A model generated the notes under the pieces. The model was not told the DNA's origin. It saw nothing but the letters and a program-made list of their open reading frames with translations, and did no database searches. A stretch of DNA of 64,000 nucleotides from Annona cherimola (taxonomy: Eukaryota > Streptophyta > Magnoliopsida > Magnoliales > Annonaceae), in NCBI GenBank assembly GCA_030490835.1, contig CM059972.1, positions 32,653,452 through 32,717,451 of the forward strand, given 5' to 3'. Below, piece by piece: positions 11,674 to 25,199 of the stretch (position 1 is its first letter; every line of letters begins with the position of its first letter). A program made the translations under genes and the position numbers.

Positions 11674-14208
11674 TGATGCGCACCAAGTGCTTGTCGTTAA
11701 GAGCACTGTGATCACCAGTTTAATTAAAATTAACCGAAATACATTAAAGCTACCACTATGCGGGTGATAGTGTAGAATAACGGTGAGTCGGGTCGAATCC
11801 ACGGAGAGGCTATATAATTTTGAATTATTTTAAGGCAAAATGAAAGAGAAAAGTGAAAGAGGGTATAGAGAAGAGAAAGAAAGAAATTAGATATAAAGGA
11901 AAAGAAATTAGATAGAAAAGAAAAAAATTAGAGAGGAAAGGAAAGAGAATTAGAAAGAGAGAGAAAGGATAGCAAGAAAGCAGATAAAGAAGAGAGAGAA
12001 AGAAACAGAGAAAGGAGAGGAGAAATTGCAATTAACTAAAATTAAATCTAAATTACGACAGTTATTAAAAGACTACAGGAATAAAATTTAATCTACAAAA
12101 ACAGGAATAAAATTGCATTAAACTTAATTTGAAAATTACAATGCATAAAGCGGTAAATCTAGGCTAAATAATACAAATCTAAAATTAACAACTACAAAGC
12201 ATTAAAGAAAAAACTATAATTAACATAAAATTTATTTACCCCAATTCTTGCTCGAAAAACCACTCTTTTGAGAATCAATCCAAGCCCTTGGAGTTTTTCC
12301 CACTTAGCAAAGGTCCCACCTAAATAAGCCCCACTTCAAGTGATGGGAGAGTGTTGTGTATCTTGGGATGAGTGGAGGGACCCCTTTTATAGTTTTAGAG
12401 AACCCCCTTGGCTAGACTTGGAATCCGATGTGGGATTCCTATGAAGTGTCTCTTTTAACGTAGCTGCTCTTGTCTATTTCCTCTTGCTGCGTTAACTTAT
12501 CGGCTGATTTCTCTCAATGCTCGGCTCTTCTGCGTTATAGTTGCCGGCTGTCGAATGACCATCTTGGCACTCAGCGAATTGGGCATTAGAGAGGAGGATA
12601 TAGGGACGGAATCGGGATGTTAGAAGCTTATGTAAGGGCTTCGGGCTCCTATAAAGCAAAGGAAGCATGGATTGGGAAGTACGGCAGTGGGATGCTGCTT
12701 AAGTTTAGGCCGTGAGAATGAGTTTGTGGGCATGAATGATGTTCGGCCGATGCTGATGGTTGGATTTCAAAATTGGTGGTTGTTATCGATTTGCAGGGAT
12801 TGGATTGCTATCGGAGAAGAAAAGGAGAGAGAGGTCGCTGATTTTTCTGCTTGGCCCGTTCAATCATGGTTATCGCTAATATTTTGCAGAAGGCTGGAGA
12901 TTAAGCCGGGCCTTCCAGTTGAGATCTTTAGCTACAAATTTTGCTGCTTGATTTTCTGCCTTTGTCGCTACTTGGTTGAATATCTGCAAGTTAGAAAAGA
13001 ATGGGGGCTGCTCTTTTAATTAGAGAGATGGGTGAATTGCTTGGTTTCGGGATGCAGAGGAGGCAACTAATTTTATTTTGGTGCTGCTAATTGCTGAAAT
13101 TAAAGGGGCTGGATTCTTGTTTGACCGAAATCAAAGGAGATGGGGCAAGAGTGCTGATTTGGGGCGGGAGGATGTTGTAAACAGGCTGCTGCAATATGCT
13201 GCTGGTCGGAGAAGAAGGCTGCTGTTATGAAATCGATGGTGAGTACTACTAAAAATGGGTGCCGTTCGGTGGTCAGTTTTGGCAGCTAGATAAAGAAGCT
13301 GGGGCCGTTTGGATGAATAAACAGTTAGGCGATCAAATGATGGCTTGCTGCTGGATCGTGGCTGTTAGGTGCCGGATTGGGGAAGATGGTGGAGCGGCTT
13401 AAATCGACGACTTGGGCGTGCTGAAATTTTTGGTTTCATGAACAACAGAGGTTTGCTCAGTTAGCTTGATGCTCGTTCTCCATGGTTCGCTGAAGCAGTT
13501 GCTGGAAGCGTTCGTTGCTGCCATGGCTACCTGTTGACGGTTTGCTGAAGCAGAGGAGAAAGATGGACGCGGTGGACGGCAGCTGGATTTTGATTAATGG
13601 CTGCTCGAGCAGTTTGGTCAAGGATTGATGGACGAGAGCAATGGGTATGGCTGGTAATTGAATTGTTTGCTGCCAGCACAGCAAGGAAGATGTAGGGCAG
13701 CACCGGTGGCCATTGAAGAGGAATTGGGGAAAATGATGGAGCACAGAACCAATATTGGTTCCATGCTTAGGCAGTGCAGGGCTGTTCGGTGTACCTGCAG
13801 AACATTTACATGTGAATTTAAACATTAATTTCTGGTCAATTAATTTCATATTATCATAAATATTCTTAATTTAATTTTTAGCTCTTTTATTATATAATAA
13901 TTAATTCTATCTGAAAATTATACAATGACCCAATTTCGTACTATAATGTTAATTCCAATTATATCATTTTATAAATTTTCTTGAATTATATGAAAGTTAA
14001 AATTTTTCTAATCTATTTAATTCCTCTTAGTGTGTGCAATTATCTTTATATTTTATATTACAAAATGACCCATTTTATAGGAAAATTAAGAATTTTATGA
14101 AAAATATAATTTTCACGAAATTTCACTTAACACATGCATTTAATTAACATTTTAATATTTAACAGCGTGAATTTAATATGAAATTAAATGAAATTTTCAG
14201 ACTTATCA
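11674..14208. mobile_element. 2.5-kb TGAT...ATCA LTR-like element, unclassified
   Basis: Ends TGATGCGCACC (11674) and ACTTATCA (14208), with short inverted termini TGAT/ATCA and a perfect 5-bp duplication AAGGC (11669-11673 and 14209-14213). This is the signature of an LTR-retrotransposon insertion, probably a solo LTR or LARD-like element. The opening 'gcgcaccaagtgcttg' and the 'gggtcgaatccacggagagg' motif near 11790 resemble plant gypsy LTR/leader sequences. It is more GC-rich at 12430-13800 and purine-rich at 11830-12020. Reading frames of 115 and 130 codons there show no recognisable domain, and I do not call them genes. Family and strand are undetermined. Confidence 0.75.
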
Positions 14209-14262
14209 AAGGCTCAATGAATACTCTAACTAACCCTCACAACTCCCCTTGATGTGCCTTAA

Positions 14263-15350
14263 TGTGGCGCCTCCATCCCGAGGTGTTAAATCCTTATTCA
14301 AAGGCCGTTATTGATTGATAAACATGAGTCTGGATTGTTGCCCTGGTCATATGGCGAGTTTTTTTTTATTTGATCAATTTTCAGATTTTACGAGTGTTTA
14401 TCACTTGTAATATATTTCAACTCACATTCATAACATCATACATGATTCATTACATCAAAGGTCATCATTACCCTATAAAATCATATTCATAAACATAGCA
14501 TCATCTAATGCATACAGAGGAATACAAGAACATAATTTTTCTTCATTTAAACCTGTTCTCCACTCCTTAATCTTCCTTGTATTTGTCTAGGGTTTGGAAA
14601 AACAAAACATGAGTACTAATACTCAATAAGCAAGCATTTTTCATTTTCAAGCAAAAGGCATTTTCCTATCAAACATTTTTTGTGTCTCAATCTTGGAAAA
14701 TTCATAAAACAATGCATATGTGATGCATCGTTTCTCCTCATAATTGGGTGATACGCTAACTAGGTTACCACCCTCATGATCATGCTCTCAATTCCAGGAG
14801 AACGCTACCGGCCACTAGCCTGTATTAGTAACTTGGTCACATTAGAGGGAGGACAATCGGTTTGCTTATACCTCTAAGTGGATCTAATTTTCGTGTTCCA
14901 TACACTAGCAGATGACACTTTCTAAGTGATCATCCTCCTCACTCACCATTCGAACGTCATCGGCCTCTGGCATATATCAACGACTTGGTCACACTAGAGG
15001 GGGAATCCGGTCTGCTTACACCTCTATAGTAGACCTAATTCTTGAGTTTCATACACTGTGCTCCATGCACCAGCAAATGACACTTACCAAGCGATCATCC
15101 ACCCTACTCATATTTCATGTTAGCATGCTTTTTCCAAAAATAACATTTTTCATAATTATTTCGAATACTAGTTGCACAAAGCAATTATTCAAATTCATTT
15201 GTTAGAACATAAACAAATAGAGATATAGGGATGGCCACCCTTACATAATTTAAAACATTCCAGTAAAACAATTTGTAACAATTTTCCAATATTTGAGGAA
15301 AACTATATTTTCGAAGTCACTCTTGCTTACCTGTAGTTCAACTTGAACCT

Positions 15351-15385
<35 letters not shown>

Positions 15386-17935
15386 TGCCCTTTCCTATAT
15401 AAATGAAAATAGTTACTTTTCATACTTGTATCATATTTTATGCTTGCATGTCTTGCCTTTTATACATTTATATGCATTTATCATTTGTTCCCAACCCTTA
15501 CATGATTTCAATCTATATGTAACCCTGAATAATTTAAGTTTACTCAATTCTTCTTCGAGATGAACACTTTCATCTTTTAAGTTATATATATTTTCACATT
15601 TTCAAATGATGAATCATTCACTTAACTCAAAAGTCATTTACTTGACTCAATAGTCACTCACTTGACTCAATACCCTAATCTAGAGCATTTAATCTATTTT
15701 TAATTATTCAAAATACTTATGTAATACTTACTTGAAACTTTGACAACCAAGTTCAAGCAAGGTTTCTCAACTTCACATTTATCCTTCTAATAATCACTTT
15801 TTCATACCTATATAATCTAGAAATTGATTGCTTTGAACACTAAACTTTTGGAGGCATTCAAGGCAATCATTTACAACTTATATTAAGTAATTCCTTCATC
15901 AACTTTCTGAATTTTAATTCCTTTTATCAAAACAGCCATATACATGTATGAATTCACCATACATTGACTCTAAAATTGCATGTTAATCATTCATACAAGT
16001 ATGGCTAGTACTTAACAACTTTTGTGTTTACTTTAGAGGCTTTTTTATATCATATAACAAGTAATATTTCAAACAAAATTTCTACGATAACAACTTTTCC
16101 TAAAACAGCCACATATATCCTTGTTTTAGGCGAGTTTTCTCCTCATAATTGCATACCAACTAAAGAACATAAAATATACTTACTCAACAAGTATATTTTC
16201 TTTCAACACTCTTAATTATATTATTTGGTAACCTACATATCATATGATAATCAAATTATCACTAAACAAAATTTTGTTTTTAATTATCACCATAGTTGGA
16301 CGTTGCTTAGCATAGGGTAACGAATCATTAAAATACAACACATAACTTAACCTATTTTTTGGACATCCCTATCTCCTACAGATACATCATTTTGACATTT
16401 AAACTTTTAGCAACATATAAACATTAACTTAGCATAGCATAGAATAAATAATTAATAAAACAAAAAAATCAAAATTTGAAACCTGTTGGACGTGGACTAG
16501 TTGCTGCCTTGGATGCCTTCACTTGCTGCCTTTTTGAGGATTTTTTTTCCTCACTTTGATGCCCTTGAAAAAAACGTCCAAGGGATGCCCCTTTACCCCC
16601 TTTATATAGGGTTGAAATTTACCCTTGTTAGCCACCTTTAAACCACGGTAAATGCATTAATTTACCTTAGTGTGCTGCTGAATTTTGGACCGTCCAAGTG
16701 TCCATTCATTCCCCCTTTTCAATTAATTTTGTTGCATCAATCTCAACCATCCATTTGTGTTGAAATTTTGCCATTCAATCTTCTCCATACATGTGCATAT
16801 AGGTTGCCAAATCATGTCATGATCATCCCCCTTATCTAGCTACATTATCACATCATTTTGCATTTTGCAAAAATAAAAAATGCTTCAATTTGTTTTTGCC
16901 CAAATCACGTTCCACCTTGCTGGATTTTGTTGTGATTTTTTTCACAATTTTTATTTTATAAAATCAACCCAATTCACCTCACCTTGCCACCTTAGCCTTA
17001 AAGCATTAAATTATCTCCCTTTCTTTTACTTTTTATCTCTTGCATTTATGACTCTCTATCTATTCCATTTAATGCTCTTGTGATAGGGTTCATTTAATGA
17101 AAATCTCCTTTTTGATAGTCACTTTGCTAGTTATGAGTTTATCATGTGATTTGTCATAATCAAATATATTCACAACTTAGGGAATGTGTCCTTGACTTTC
17201 TATAAAAAATTTCATCCTTAAATGATCAATATTGACTAAGATATGATCATTTAGAATTAATTCAAGGCACTTCATGAAATCCCTAGTTGTTTAACAACTT
17301 GCTAATCAAAATACTCAAAATCTACTCTATTCAACTTATAGGGTACCCTAACTTAGGTTCACTCTAAAAAATTCACATCCAGTTGCCCTATACATCTCAA
17401 GATATGAATTTATCAACTAATTAATCAATTGATGACATGTAAAGGGTCATTAATGACTAAATCGTATCTCGAATTCTCTACAAGTCCTTTGTCTCGTAGT
17501 GAGAATCTCCATCTTTGTCATTTAGTGTCACCTCATCTCTTGCCATTTAGTGCATTTTGCCTTTAGTGCACATCAAAGGTGCTTAACATTAAGAACTTTT
17601 CTTAATCAAATTAGTTAATCTCATCCACTTAGATCATAGAACATGTAGTTCTACACCTTTCCTCAAAATTTCATCTCAATCGGAGTTAAACATGCTTAGA
17701 TATAATGGAATTAGTCATGGATGAATATAAACCCTACATTTGGAATAAATTAGGCATCCAAATTTTCCATTTATTTTTAATTTCTTATAAGTTGAGAAAT
17801 TTTAAACCATTCAACGTAGTATATCTCAAATTTGGAATCCCTTTTCAAAATATTTCTAAAAGTTCATTTATGCTTTGTATCTTGTACAAACTGCTCATTA
17901 CACTTCCTATACTTAAAAGAAACTCGGGTTTCACA
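14263..17935 (-). mobile_element. Long gypsy solo LTR, TSD CTTAA
   Basis: A 3,673-bp solo LTR. Plus-strand ends are TGTGGCGCC (14263) and GGGTTTCACA (17935); the duplication CTTAA is at 14258-14262 and 17936-17940. It has the family head ('tggattgttgccctggtca'), a (CT)n tract at 15352-15382, and a reverse-strand TATA (CTATATAAAG) near 16600-16610. The GC-rich conserved block is duplicated in tandem here (about 14750-14930 and 14930-15110). No internal domain. Confidence 0.85.
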
Positions 17936-17940
17936 CTTAA

Positions 17941-18358
17941 ATAGATGTGAGAGAAACTTGAATGTTAGCGAGTAGGTGGCATGCATTAAAGGTGAAAACA
18001 TTCAAAAATTTTCAACCGTCGCAACTCAAGTCACATTTGGAGTTGACTTCGAATGCGACTCCACCTAAGTCGCAAATTGTAGTTGACTTCACTTACGACT
18101 TTGGCCCTCCAATTTCTTCTATAATATTTTTCTTCATCATGTTTTCTTCAAATTCCATTCTAGAGTCGACTTGGTCTTAGGACTTGACCCAAGTCGCAAG
18201 CAAAGTGGACTTGGGTGTGCAACTTCACTATACATTGAAACGTAAGAACTTTAAATCTTCGTTCTTTGGCTACTTTCTCTTCAAGTCTTGATCTTAGGTC
18301 AACTTGTTAAGAGACTTGGCCTAAGTCACAAGTAAAGTTGACTTGGGTGTGAGACTTC
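17941..18358 (-). repeat. Old U3 repeat segment of the split copia LTR
   Basis: Contains the 'gtaggtggcatgcattaaa' block followed by degenerate AAGTCGCA / GAGTTGACTT / TGCGACTC units at 18030-18358. It continues at 23111 after the inserted LTR. Confidence 0.75.
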
Positions 18359-21300
18359 TGTAGTGCCCCTGACCGGAGGCGTCACAAAGCCTTGGCCCGA
18401 GATCATTATTGATTGGTAAATGTGAGTTGGGATTGTTGCCCTGATCACGCGGCGAGTTCTTAAATTAGATCTCGTCCAAAAAATATTTTTTCGTTTTATT
18501 CCATTTCCATCATTTCATTTCCTTACATTTCACTCCATTCATCTTACAAGCAACGATATACTTGTAATTCGTCACACTTAGCATTTCAAAATACTACTTG
18601 GTTCCTCTTTTTATTCTTATACATGTTCATAATCTCACATTCTAACATTTGTCATCAACTACACATATCGTTTATAAATTTCACCTTATCTCCTTTCATC
18701 ATTGGTTTTATCAATCTGGTCATGTCCTAATCATATAAAATATATTTATAGTCAAGTATTTGACATACATACTTGTATACACACATTCAATCATCAATTC
18801 ACGTAGAATTCAGAACTATCAATAAGTTTGTATACATCAACATCCCTTAAATTCTAGTCATACCATTCCATACAATGCATCTAATCATTTTAACACACAC
18901 ATGAATATCATCTCATACCTTTCCTCAAATGCTCAGGTTCTTTACCTCTTGAGCTTCCTTATACCTATCTGAGGTTTGGAAAAATAAAATATGAGTAGGA
19001 ACTCAATAGCAAGCATTTTATCGACAGGCAAGCATTTTCCTGTAAAATATTTTCATAAACATCTTTTTCATATAAACCTTTTTATATCTCACGTCTGGGC
19101 TTTTTAAAGGTGATGCATATGCATATAAACCCTTTTTAGGTAATCCCCTTTTGTTCTTATGCAAACTTTTTATGTCCCAAGACATTTTTCTTGTAAATCA
19201 TTTTTCATGACCCCATTTTGGGGCTTATTTAAAACAAATAAAGCATATGCATATAATCCTTTTTCATCTATGCATTTGCATAGAAATCTTTTCGTGTAAA
19301 TACTTTTATGACCCTATTTAGGGTAAATTTTTTCGTATAAAATCATATAGCCCAATTTAGGGTAATCTCATATAAATAATTTCATATCATAATTTTTGGA
19401 TTTTTCAAAAGTAAAACATTTGCAAATGCCTTTTTTCTCATTTAGTAGTGATATTTACCAAGTGATCATCTACCTTTTGGAAAAGAAATCTATTATATAA
19501 CAGCAGGCTAGCTGCGACCCTTCCTTGAACCTGCTCCCATCTCAGGAAGGGCGCCGCTGGCCTCCTTCTTTCCCTCAGCGACTTGGCCATATGTAGAAGG
19601 GGTCGCGGTCCATCTGCGACTATCTCTATAATTGGCCTATTCATTGTTCTGGTGTACCATACTACATCATATATGTCCATATGCTAGCATGATTTCATGA
19701 AACATCACAGACCCCAGTCCGTGTCCCTTTTAGCAACTTGAAGAGTGGGCACACCCACTTTAAACATGTTTTTATAAACATTATTTGAAATTTAGTTTTA
19801 GGATGACCACCCTTAAAAAAAATTTAAAATATTTAAGTAAAACATTTTAAATAAACATTTGTAATATTTAAGAAAACAATCTTCCTAAAAGTATTGCTTA
19901 TAATAAATCTAAAAATCATCATTTAAAGAAATTTCAAAGATTTTCAATTTTCGAGAAGAGAAAGCTTTTTCCACTAACATTTTCTTTATTTCCCTTTCAG
20001 AGCTTTTCGTACACAAAGGATATGCAAATTGCATCATCTTCCTTTATCCACCCTGGTATCATATACTGGTCCACATGTCATTCTTGTCATTTTTATGTAA
20101 AGAAGAGCTTGCATAACCCTTTGTATGTTGTTTTAGCACACCGAAATCAATTCATTTTGTGAAATTAACTTATCGGGTTGACTATCCTTATTCCATTTTT
20201 GGAAACATTCGTATAAATATTTTCAAGACATTTTCAAAGTATTTTCATATTTAAAGAAAATCAAAACTTTTCTAATAAACCATTTCAAACAAATAGACCA
20301 TTTTTAAATCATCATTTATTTTTAAGTGTTATGTCGAGAAATAAACAATTTCTTTCTATAAATCAAATTCCTTTTTTTTCTTTCATAATCATACTTTCTT
20401 TTCACAAAATCCTGTGGAAGTAAAATCTAAAAACTTATTTGCAAATATTTTCTTGCAGAAAGGTCAAATAAAATCCTTTAGAAATAGCATCTTAAATAAC
20501 TTGCTTACTCATAAGCAATTCTTAAAATCATCAATGTAAAGCATTTTCAATCATTGCAACACTTGAGATAAAATAAATATTTTAAGAAGTGTTGTTTGCT
20601 TGCAATGAGGCAATTCTGGGGCATTTCATTAAAGGCATAATTTTAAGACTTGTGCTTGCTCGCTTGTAAGAAATTCTTTGAAGCATCATCATAAAATACT
20701 TTCAATCATTTCAACACTTTGAGTGAAACCCATATTTTCAACAGTTTGTTTGCTTACCTATGATAGCTTCAATCCTTTTCTTCAACCATTTTCTTTGCCT
20801 TTGCCTAAAAACATGACAATGATATTTCATTCATATACATAAAATTTCGAATGCTTGCACACCTTAGGGTTTTTCAACCCACATGAATTTACATCAAACT
20901 AACTCAGCCCTCTTTTCTTTCAAGTTTGGTGTCAACTTTTCCAATTCACCTATTAGTGTAACTTATGAGTTAATTATGACTATTCTTCCCATTTGATACC
21001 CCTGTTTAGGGTAAGTTTTCAAGCTCATTATAACCATTGAGTTTAGCTCAACGTATGAAAGTTTAACACCTCCCATTTCTCATTTAACACTCATAATTTT
21101 GCATTTCCATGTTGGTGTTCATTGAAGGCGTCTATTATGAGTTGGGGCAACTAATTTCGATTCCACATTTTGAGATTTCATAATTTTTTTCGAAACAGCC
21201 CTAACTTTTCTCATTTTGCCATATTTTTCTTTCACTTTTGCACTTAAACTAATTATTATACATTATCATTCTCTCCTTGCCATCTATGCCCTTCATGTTT

Positions 21301-23110
21301 ACTCTTTTAATCACACATATATTATGTGTTACGCAAGTTCATATGAAACAGAATTTTTCTTTTCCATTTTGGCTTAGTTTAAGCACTTATTTGCACATTA
21401 ATTAGTGTATAATCATGAAATTAACGCTCATCAATTAAATTACTCAAAACAGCAACTTTTCTCCTCATTTTCTTCACCTTGAACGTCCCCATCATAGGTG
21501 CCATATAAAATAGATTTTTTCATTTTCTGTTTCAGCCCTTTGGACGTCCCATATTTCTCCATTAATGGGATATTTTACCCATATAATTCTCATATATCAT
21601 GTTGCTTCAGTCATGCATCATTTCCACCCTAAATGAATGGAAATTGTATCAAGTCGTGAATTCCAAGTTTCACCCAAATAAGGTCCATCACATAAGCTTG
21701 GTTTAACATAAATTAAATATTAAATCAATTCACATAATCCATACATAAAACATGCTTAAATGAGCAACATAAATCTGAAATTAATTAAAATTTCAGCATG
21801 GTTATCATATTCATAACAACCCTAAATCAAACATATCCTTTTCTCGATGATTGAATGGAGTCTTCTAACTTATTTATCAGTTAATAATCCTATCAAGGGA
21901 TAGATAACCTTCAATTAATATTCATAATGATTCAAATTTTTGAACCATTACTTGAGCTAGAAAACTCAACAATTAATAAACCAAAAATTGGTTTTAAGCA
22001 CCTACTTGTGATGTATAGTTTGCCTCCTCTTGCTGAACTTGGTTTCTTCCTTTTCTTCTCTTCTTTTCCTCTTCTTTTCTTCTTCTTTTCGTTCTCCTTT
22101 TTCCTTCTTGCTTGGACGTCCACCCTGCTGGACTTTTTCTTTTTTTTCTTTTTTTGTCCACCAATGAACGCGCAAGGCTACCCTTTCCTCTCCTTTTATA
22201 ATGGGGTTTTTAATCCCCTTTTTCCACCTTGTTTTAAGGTTAAATAAATTCATATTTATCCCCAATTGAGTTGTCATGTTTATCCCATCTAATTTTCTAT
22301 TTTTACATAATTTTTAACACAAAAAAAATTGCCCACGTGATGTTCACAATCGCGCCCCTAGCCGTCCACTTTTTGGCATTTTGTGAGCTTCAAAAGCTAC
22401 CACTTGATGCCCATTTAATGCCCCTAATTAGCAACCCTTTTTGATGAAATTTTTGAATTTTTTAAAATTACAAAAATTGAGCTAAAAATCTCTCCTTTAG
22501 ACACCTCAATTATACCATTAATTGCTTTAACTTTTGCATTAATTAATCCATTTTTAAAAAAGCAAAAATTCAATGGTTTTTAACCATAAGTGGTTTAACA
22601 TTTTTCCATGGGATTTAGCTTAATCAAATCCATCCATATGATAGGCCACCTTATTTTGGCCATCCATAAAAAAATTCATCTCGAAATGACCTTTCTAATG
22701 CAAGATATGAGCATTTGAAGATGTTTTATAGAATTTGATAAAATTAAATCATCATCATCATAATTTAATCATGAGGTAAAGCACATCAACATATATTTAC
22801 CTTCCAAATTCCATGTCAATCCGCCTTTATACACCTCAGGTAATGAATTTCTCAAGCAATAATCAAAGTGATTCCATAATTATCAATGATTAATCATAAT
22901 TAATGGAGTTAAATAATCATGAAAAATCATCATTTCCTACACCTTGTTTGTCTTTTTGTGCATATTAAATCACATTGGGGAAAGGTGATTAACTTAACCA
23001 CCTTACTTAGTCATTTGCTCTAATCTCATTCATCCAATTCAAAGCACATATTAATAACTTTTAAATGCTTAAATTACATTTATTGATCTCAAAATGTTCT
23101 AGGTATCACA
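18359..23110 (-). mobile_element. Long gypsy solo LTR, 4.75 kb, TSD ACTTC
   Basis: A 4,752-bp solo LTR with plus-strand ends TGTAGTGCCCC (18359) and GGTATCACA (23110), flanked by ACTTC at 18354-18358 and 23111-23115. It is the longest complete LTR in the window and the best reference copy for the family. It carries the GC-rich block at 19530-19640, a reverse-strand TATA-like TATAAAAGG near 22192-22200, and the downstream purine-rich tract (as pyrimidines at 22030-22155). LTRs of 4-5 kb are a known property of Tekay/Del chromoviruses. Confidence 0.9.
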
Positions 23111-23498
23111 ACTTCACTCATGGTACCTAGTCAAATCTTCATATTTCTCTCCCTGAACTCCAAGTCTCAGAACTGAATTGACTTGGCATCCAACTTCACC
23201 CAAATAGTAAGGTGAAGTCGACTTGGAGTTGACTTTATTTTCTAATCTGTAGTCAGATGAGTGTTCAATTGCCTGATGTACTCCAAGTTGCAGTCCGAAG
23301 TCGACTTCAGTTACAACTTTACCTAGGTCGCAAGTGAAGTCGACTTAGAATGCGAATTCAACTATCCAAACATCAGCTTTTCAGATCTGACTCAGGATTG
23401 TTATTCCAAATCAATCATTTGGGTTGACTTTGTTATCGACTTGATTTAAGTCCATGTTGGAGTCAACTTGATTATACAACTTGAGTTGTTTCCTCTTA

Positions 23499-23771
23499 AG
23501 GGTTTGTTTAGTTGGGCAAAAGAAATGTCAACTAAAACTTTTCACTCTCTATAATTGCATATTTTTAATTATTTTTCACATTTTTCTATACAAACTACTC
23601 TAATTTTTATTTTTTTCACACAATTACTCATACAACTAACGTATCTATTTTAACTTTATCCTCTTTACATATCATCATTACTCCTATCATATCACATTAT
23701 TTTCTATCAACTTGAAAACTTTTACCCAAATAACTTTTCATCAAAAAATTTTAACCTCAACCAAACACACT
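23499..23771. mobile_element. Tourist-like MITE
   Basis: 273 bp; inverted termini AGGGTTTGTTTAG / CCAAACACACT; TSD TTA (23496-23498 and 23772-23774). Inserted in the old copia LTR. Shares 'aacttttcactctctataa', 'cacatttttctatacaac' and 'cttttcatcaaaa' with the other copies. Confidence 0.85.
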
Positions 23772-23880
23772 TTAAATTTCAAAGTTCTTACTTCGATCAC
23801 TAAACCAAACATATTAGTACCCTTAACATTCTCAAATTTGATTGCTAATCATCAAAACTTAAGTAATCCTTGATTTGCAA

Positions 23881-24072
23881 TTTAGCTGGTTGAATCCACA
23901 AGGGTGTTGCCCAAACCACTATACCTTCTTGTGAATTTATTTTTATTGACTGGCTCTTTTGCATTGCCTCTATACATTTCATTCAAGGAAAATTAATCTT
24001 AAAGGGGTTAAATTTTAAATTACTCAATTCACCCCTCTCCTCTAGGGTAAAGACATTGATTCAGGACTAACA
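23881..24072 (+). mobile_element. Inverted fragment of a copia LTR, U5 end
   Basis: The reverse complement begins TGTTAGTCCTG and contains the 'aggggtgaattgagta' and 'tatagtggtttgggcaac' boxes in the order found at the starts of the LTRs at 3413 and 30956. It abuts the split LTR in the opposite orientation. Confidence 0.65.
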
Positions 24073-24500
24073 CTATCTTTGTGTACATAACTAGTAGCCT
24101 CAAGATCAAGCCATAAAGTTTGGTCATCACTAATAGTATAAAATTTAAAAATCGTAGCAAGAAAATTTTCTTATCACGTGAGCCTCAAGACCTTTCTAAG
24201 TGTTATTTTTCTTTTAGAGAAGCCTATACTCCATTGTCAAATGATCCATCTTTTCCACGAATAACAAGGCTTCTTTCTCTTCTTACTAATAATTTTATTG
24301 GCATTTTAAGTTAAATTTTCTTGAAGGCTGATTATTGTTAACTGTTACCTGATTTTGAATTTTAACCACGTGAGTCTTAAATTGAACTTACTTGTCTTTC
24401 TTTTACTTAGTCTAGATTTTTCTTCAGTACAAAAATTGAAAGTAGGATCATTTATGTTCATCTTGCCTTTCATCTTTTTAAAATTTTTGCAATAGTTATT
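24073..24500. other. No gene seen; probable decayed copia DNA
   Basis: AT-rich sequence between an LTR fragment and a decayed copia gag, probably more of the same decayed element. The only open frame is 64 codons, with no recognisable motif. Confidence 0.35.
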
Positions 24501-24539
24501 TCAACTAGGTAGCAATTTTGCAATAATGATACTTACAAC

Positions 24540-25110
24540 AATGGACTTATCTATCTTACTACCCTCAGACTCTTAAGTTAATTAATAATATGCAAGATCT
24601 CATGAATTTGTTTAAGGATCAACTCATCATCAGTTATAGTATACTCAAAAGAAATTTCTTGATGCTTACAACATTGGTGTTGTACTTGCACTGAAGCGAG
24701 TCTCATATTTCTTTGGTTGTATCCACCTTCTAATACATGTTAAAGTAAGTCTAATAGTGATTCAACGATGTGGCCCTTGCAAATGTAATTATTCATCTCC
24801 CACTTTATTATTCAATGTTGCTGCTACGACATCTTATCCACACCTTTCTTCAAGTTTCAAAGTGGTGAGAATGCAAACTCCTCTAAGATGAGTTAGGTAG
24901 AGATGAACTTGTTGCTAGCACCCATTGAAGCAGGTACTAATGCAGATATCCAATCTTGAGACATTAAGCTTAGCAAGAGAATTGGTAAATTGAAGAGCCC
25001 TTTTAGGATGATGACAGAAGATAAGAAAGATATTGCTTTTAAGATTGTTGGGGCTGGCACTTTGAATGAAGGAAATAAATTAAGGAAAGTGGAAAAAAGA
25101 TTATACAAAC
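24540..25110 (-). pseudogene. Decayed Ty1/copia gag remnant
   Basis: Minus-strand translation in shifting frames gives the copia gag pattern: a 'NYICKGHIVESLLD' stretch (about 24745-24800), then 'DSLQCKYNT' followed by 'IKKFLLS' and 'QIHEILHI' (about 24570-24710). These are the positions where copia gag (UBN2 type) has the W-D-x-L-x-x-K-Y, K-K-F/Y and H-E-L/I motifs. Frameshifts and stops break it throughout and no zinc knuckle is visible. Upstream (to ~25110) the frame is weaker. It is much older than the intact copia gag at 55287-56954 and of a different subfamily. Identification rests on motif order only. Confidence 0.5.
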
Positions 25111-25199
25111 TAAAAGTAAATAGTTTTCTCCTCCAAGCATGTTACAAATGTCACTTTCCTCAAAGCAATATTTGCTCCCTATGGCTATTGTAGAGCAAG

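Larger units (their letters stand above)
11179..23880 (-). mobile_element. One decayed copia-family LTR split by four insertions
   Basis: Pieces of one LTR of the 3413/30956 family lie at 11179-11673, 14214-14262, 17941-18358, 23111-23498 and 23772-23880. They appear in the correct order: the 'gtggtttgggcaac' and 'tctagattccagctct' boxes, the 'caactcccctt' block, the 'gtaggtggcatgcattaaa' block, the GTCGACTT repeats and the terminal 'ttgctaatcatcaaaactt'. Each junction between pieces is an insertion with its own target duplication. The U3 repeats are weakly preserved (many GTTGACTT), so this copy is older than those at 3413, 30956 and 53381. The first ~55 bp is missing; a weak match lies just left of 5925. 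Confidence 0.75.

Noticed and set aside
12672..13849. Open frames of 115 aa (plus) and 130 aa (minus) in the 2.5-kb element
   Set aside because: No recognisable domain. They sit in the GC-richer part of an LTR-like insertion where stops are rarer by composition, and they lie on opposite strands without gene context.
21927..22277. Lys/Arg/Glu-rich and Phe/Ser-rich frames around the pyrimidine tract
   Set aside because: Low-complexity translation of the purine-rich leader of the LTR. The same artefact occurs at 522-818, 9810-10061 and 49544-49873.
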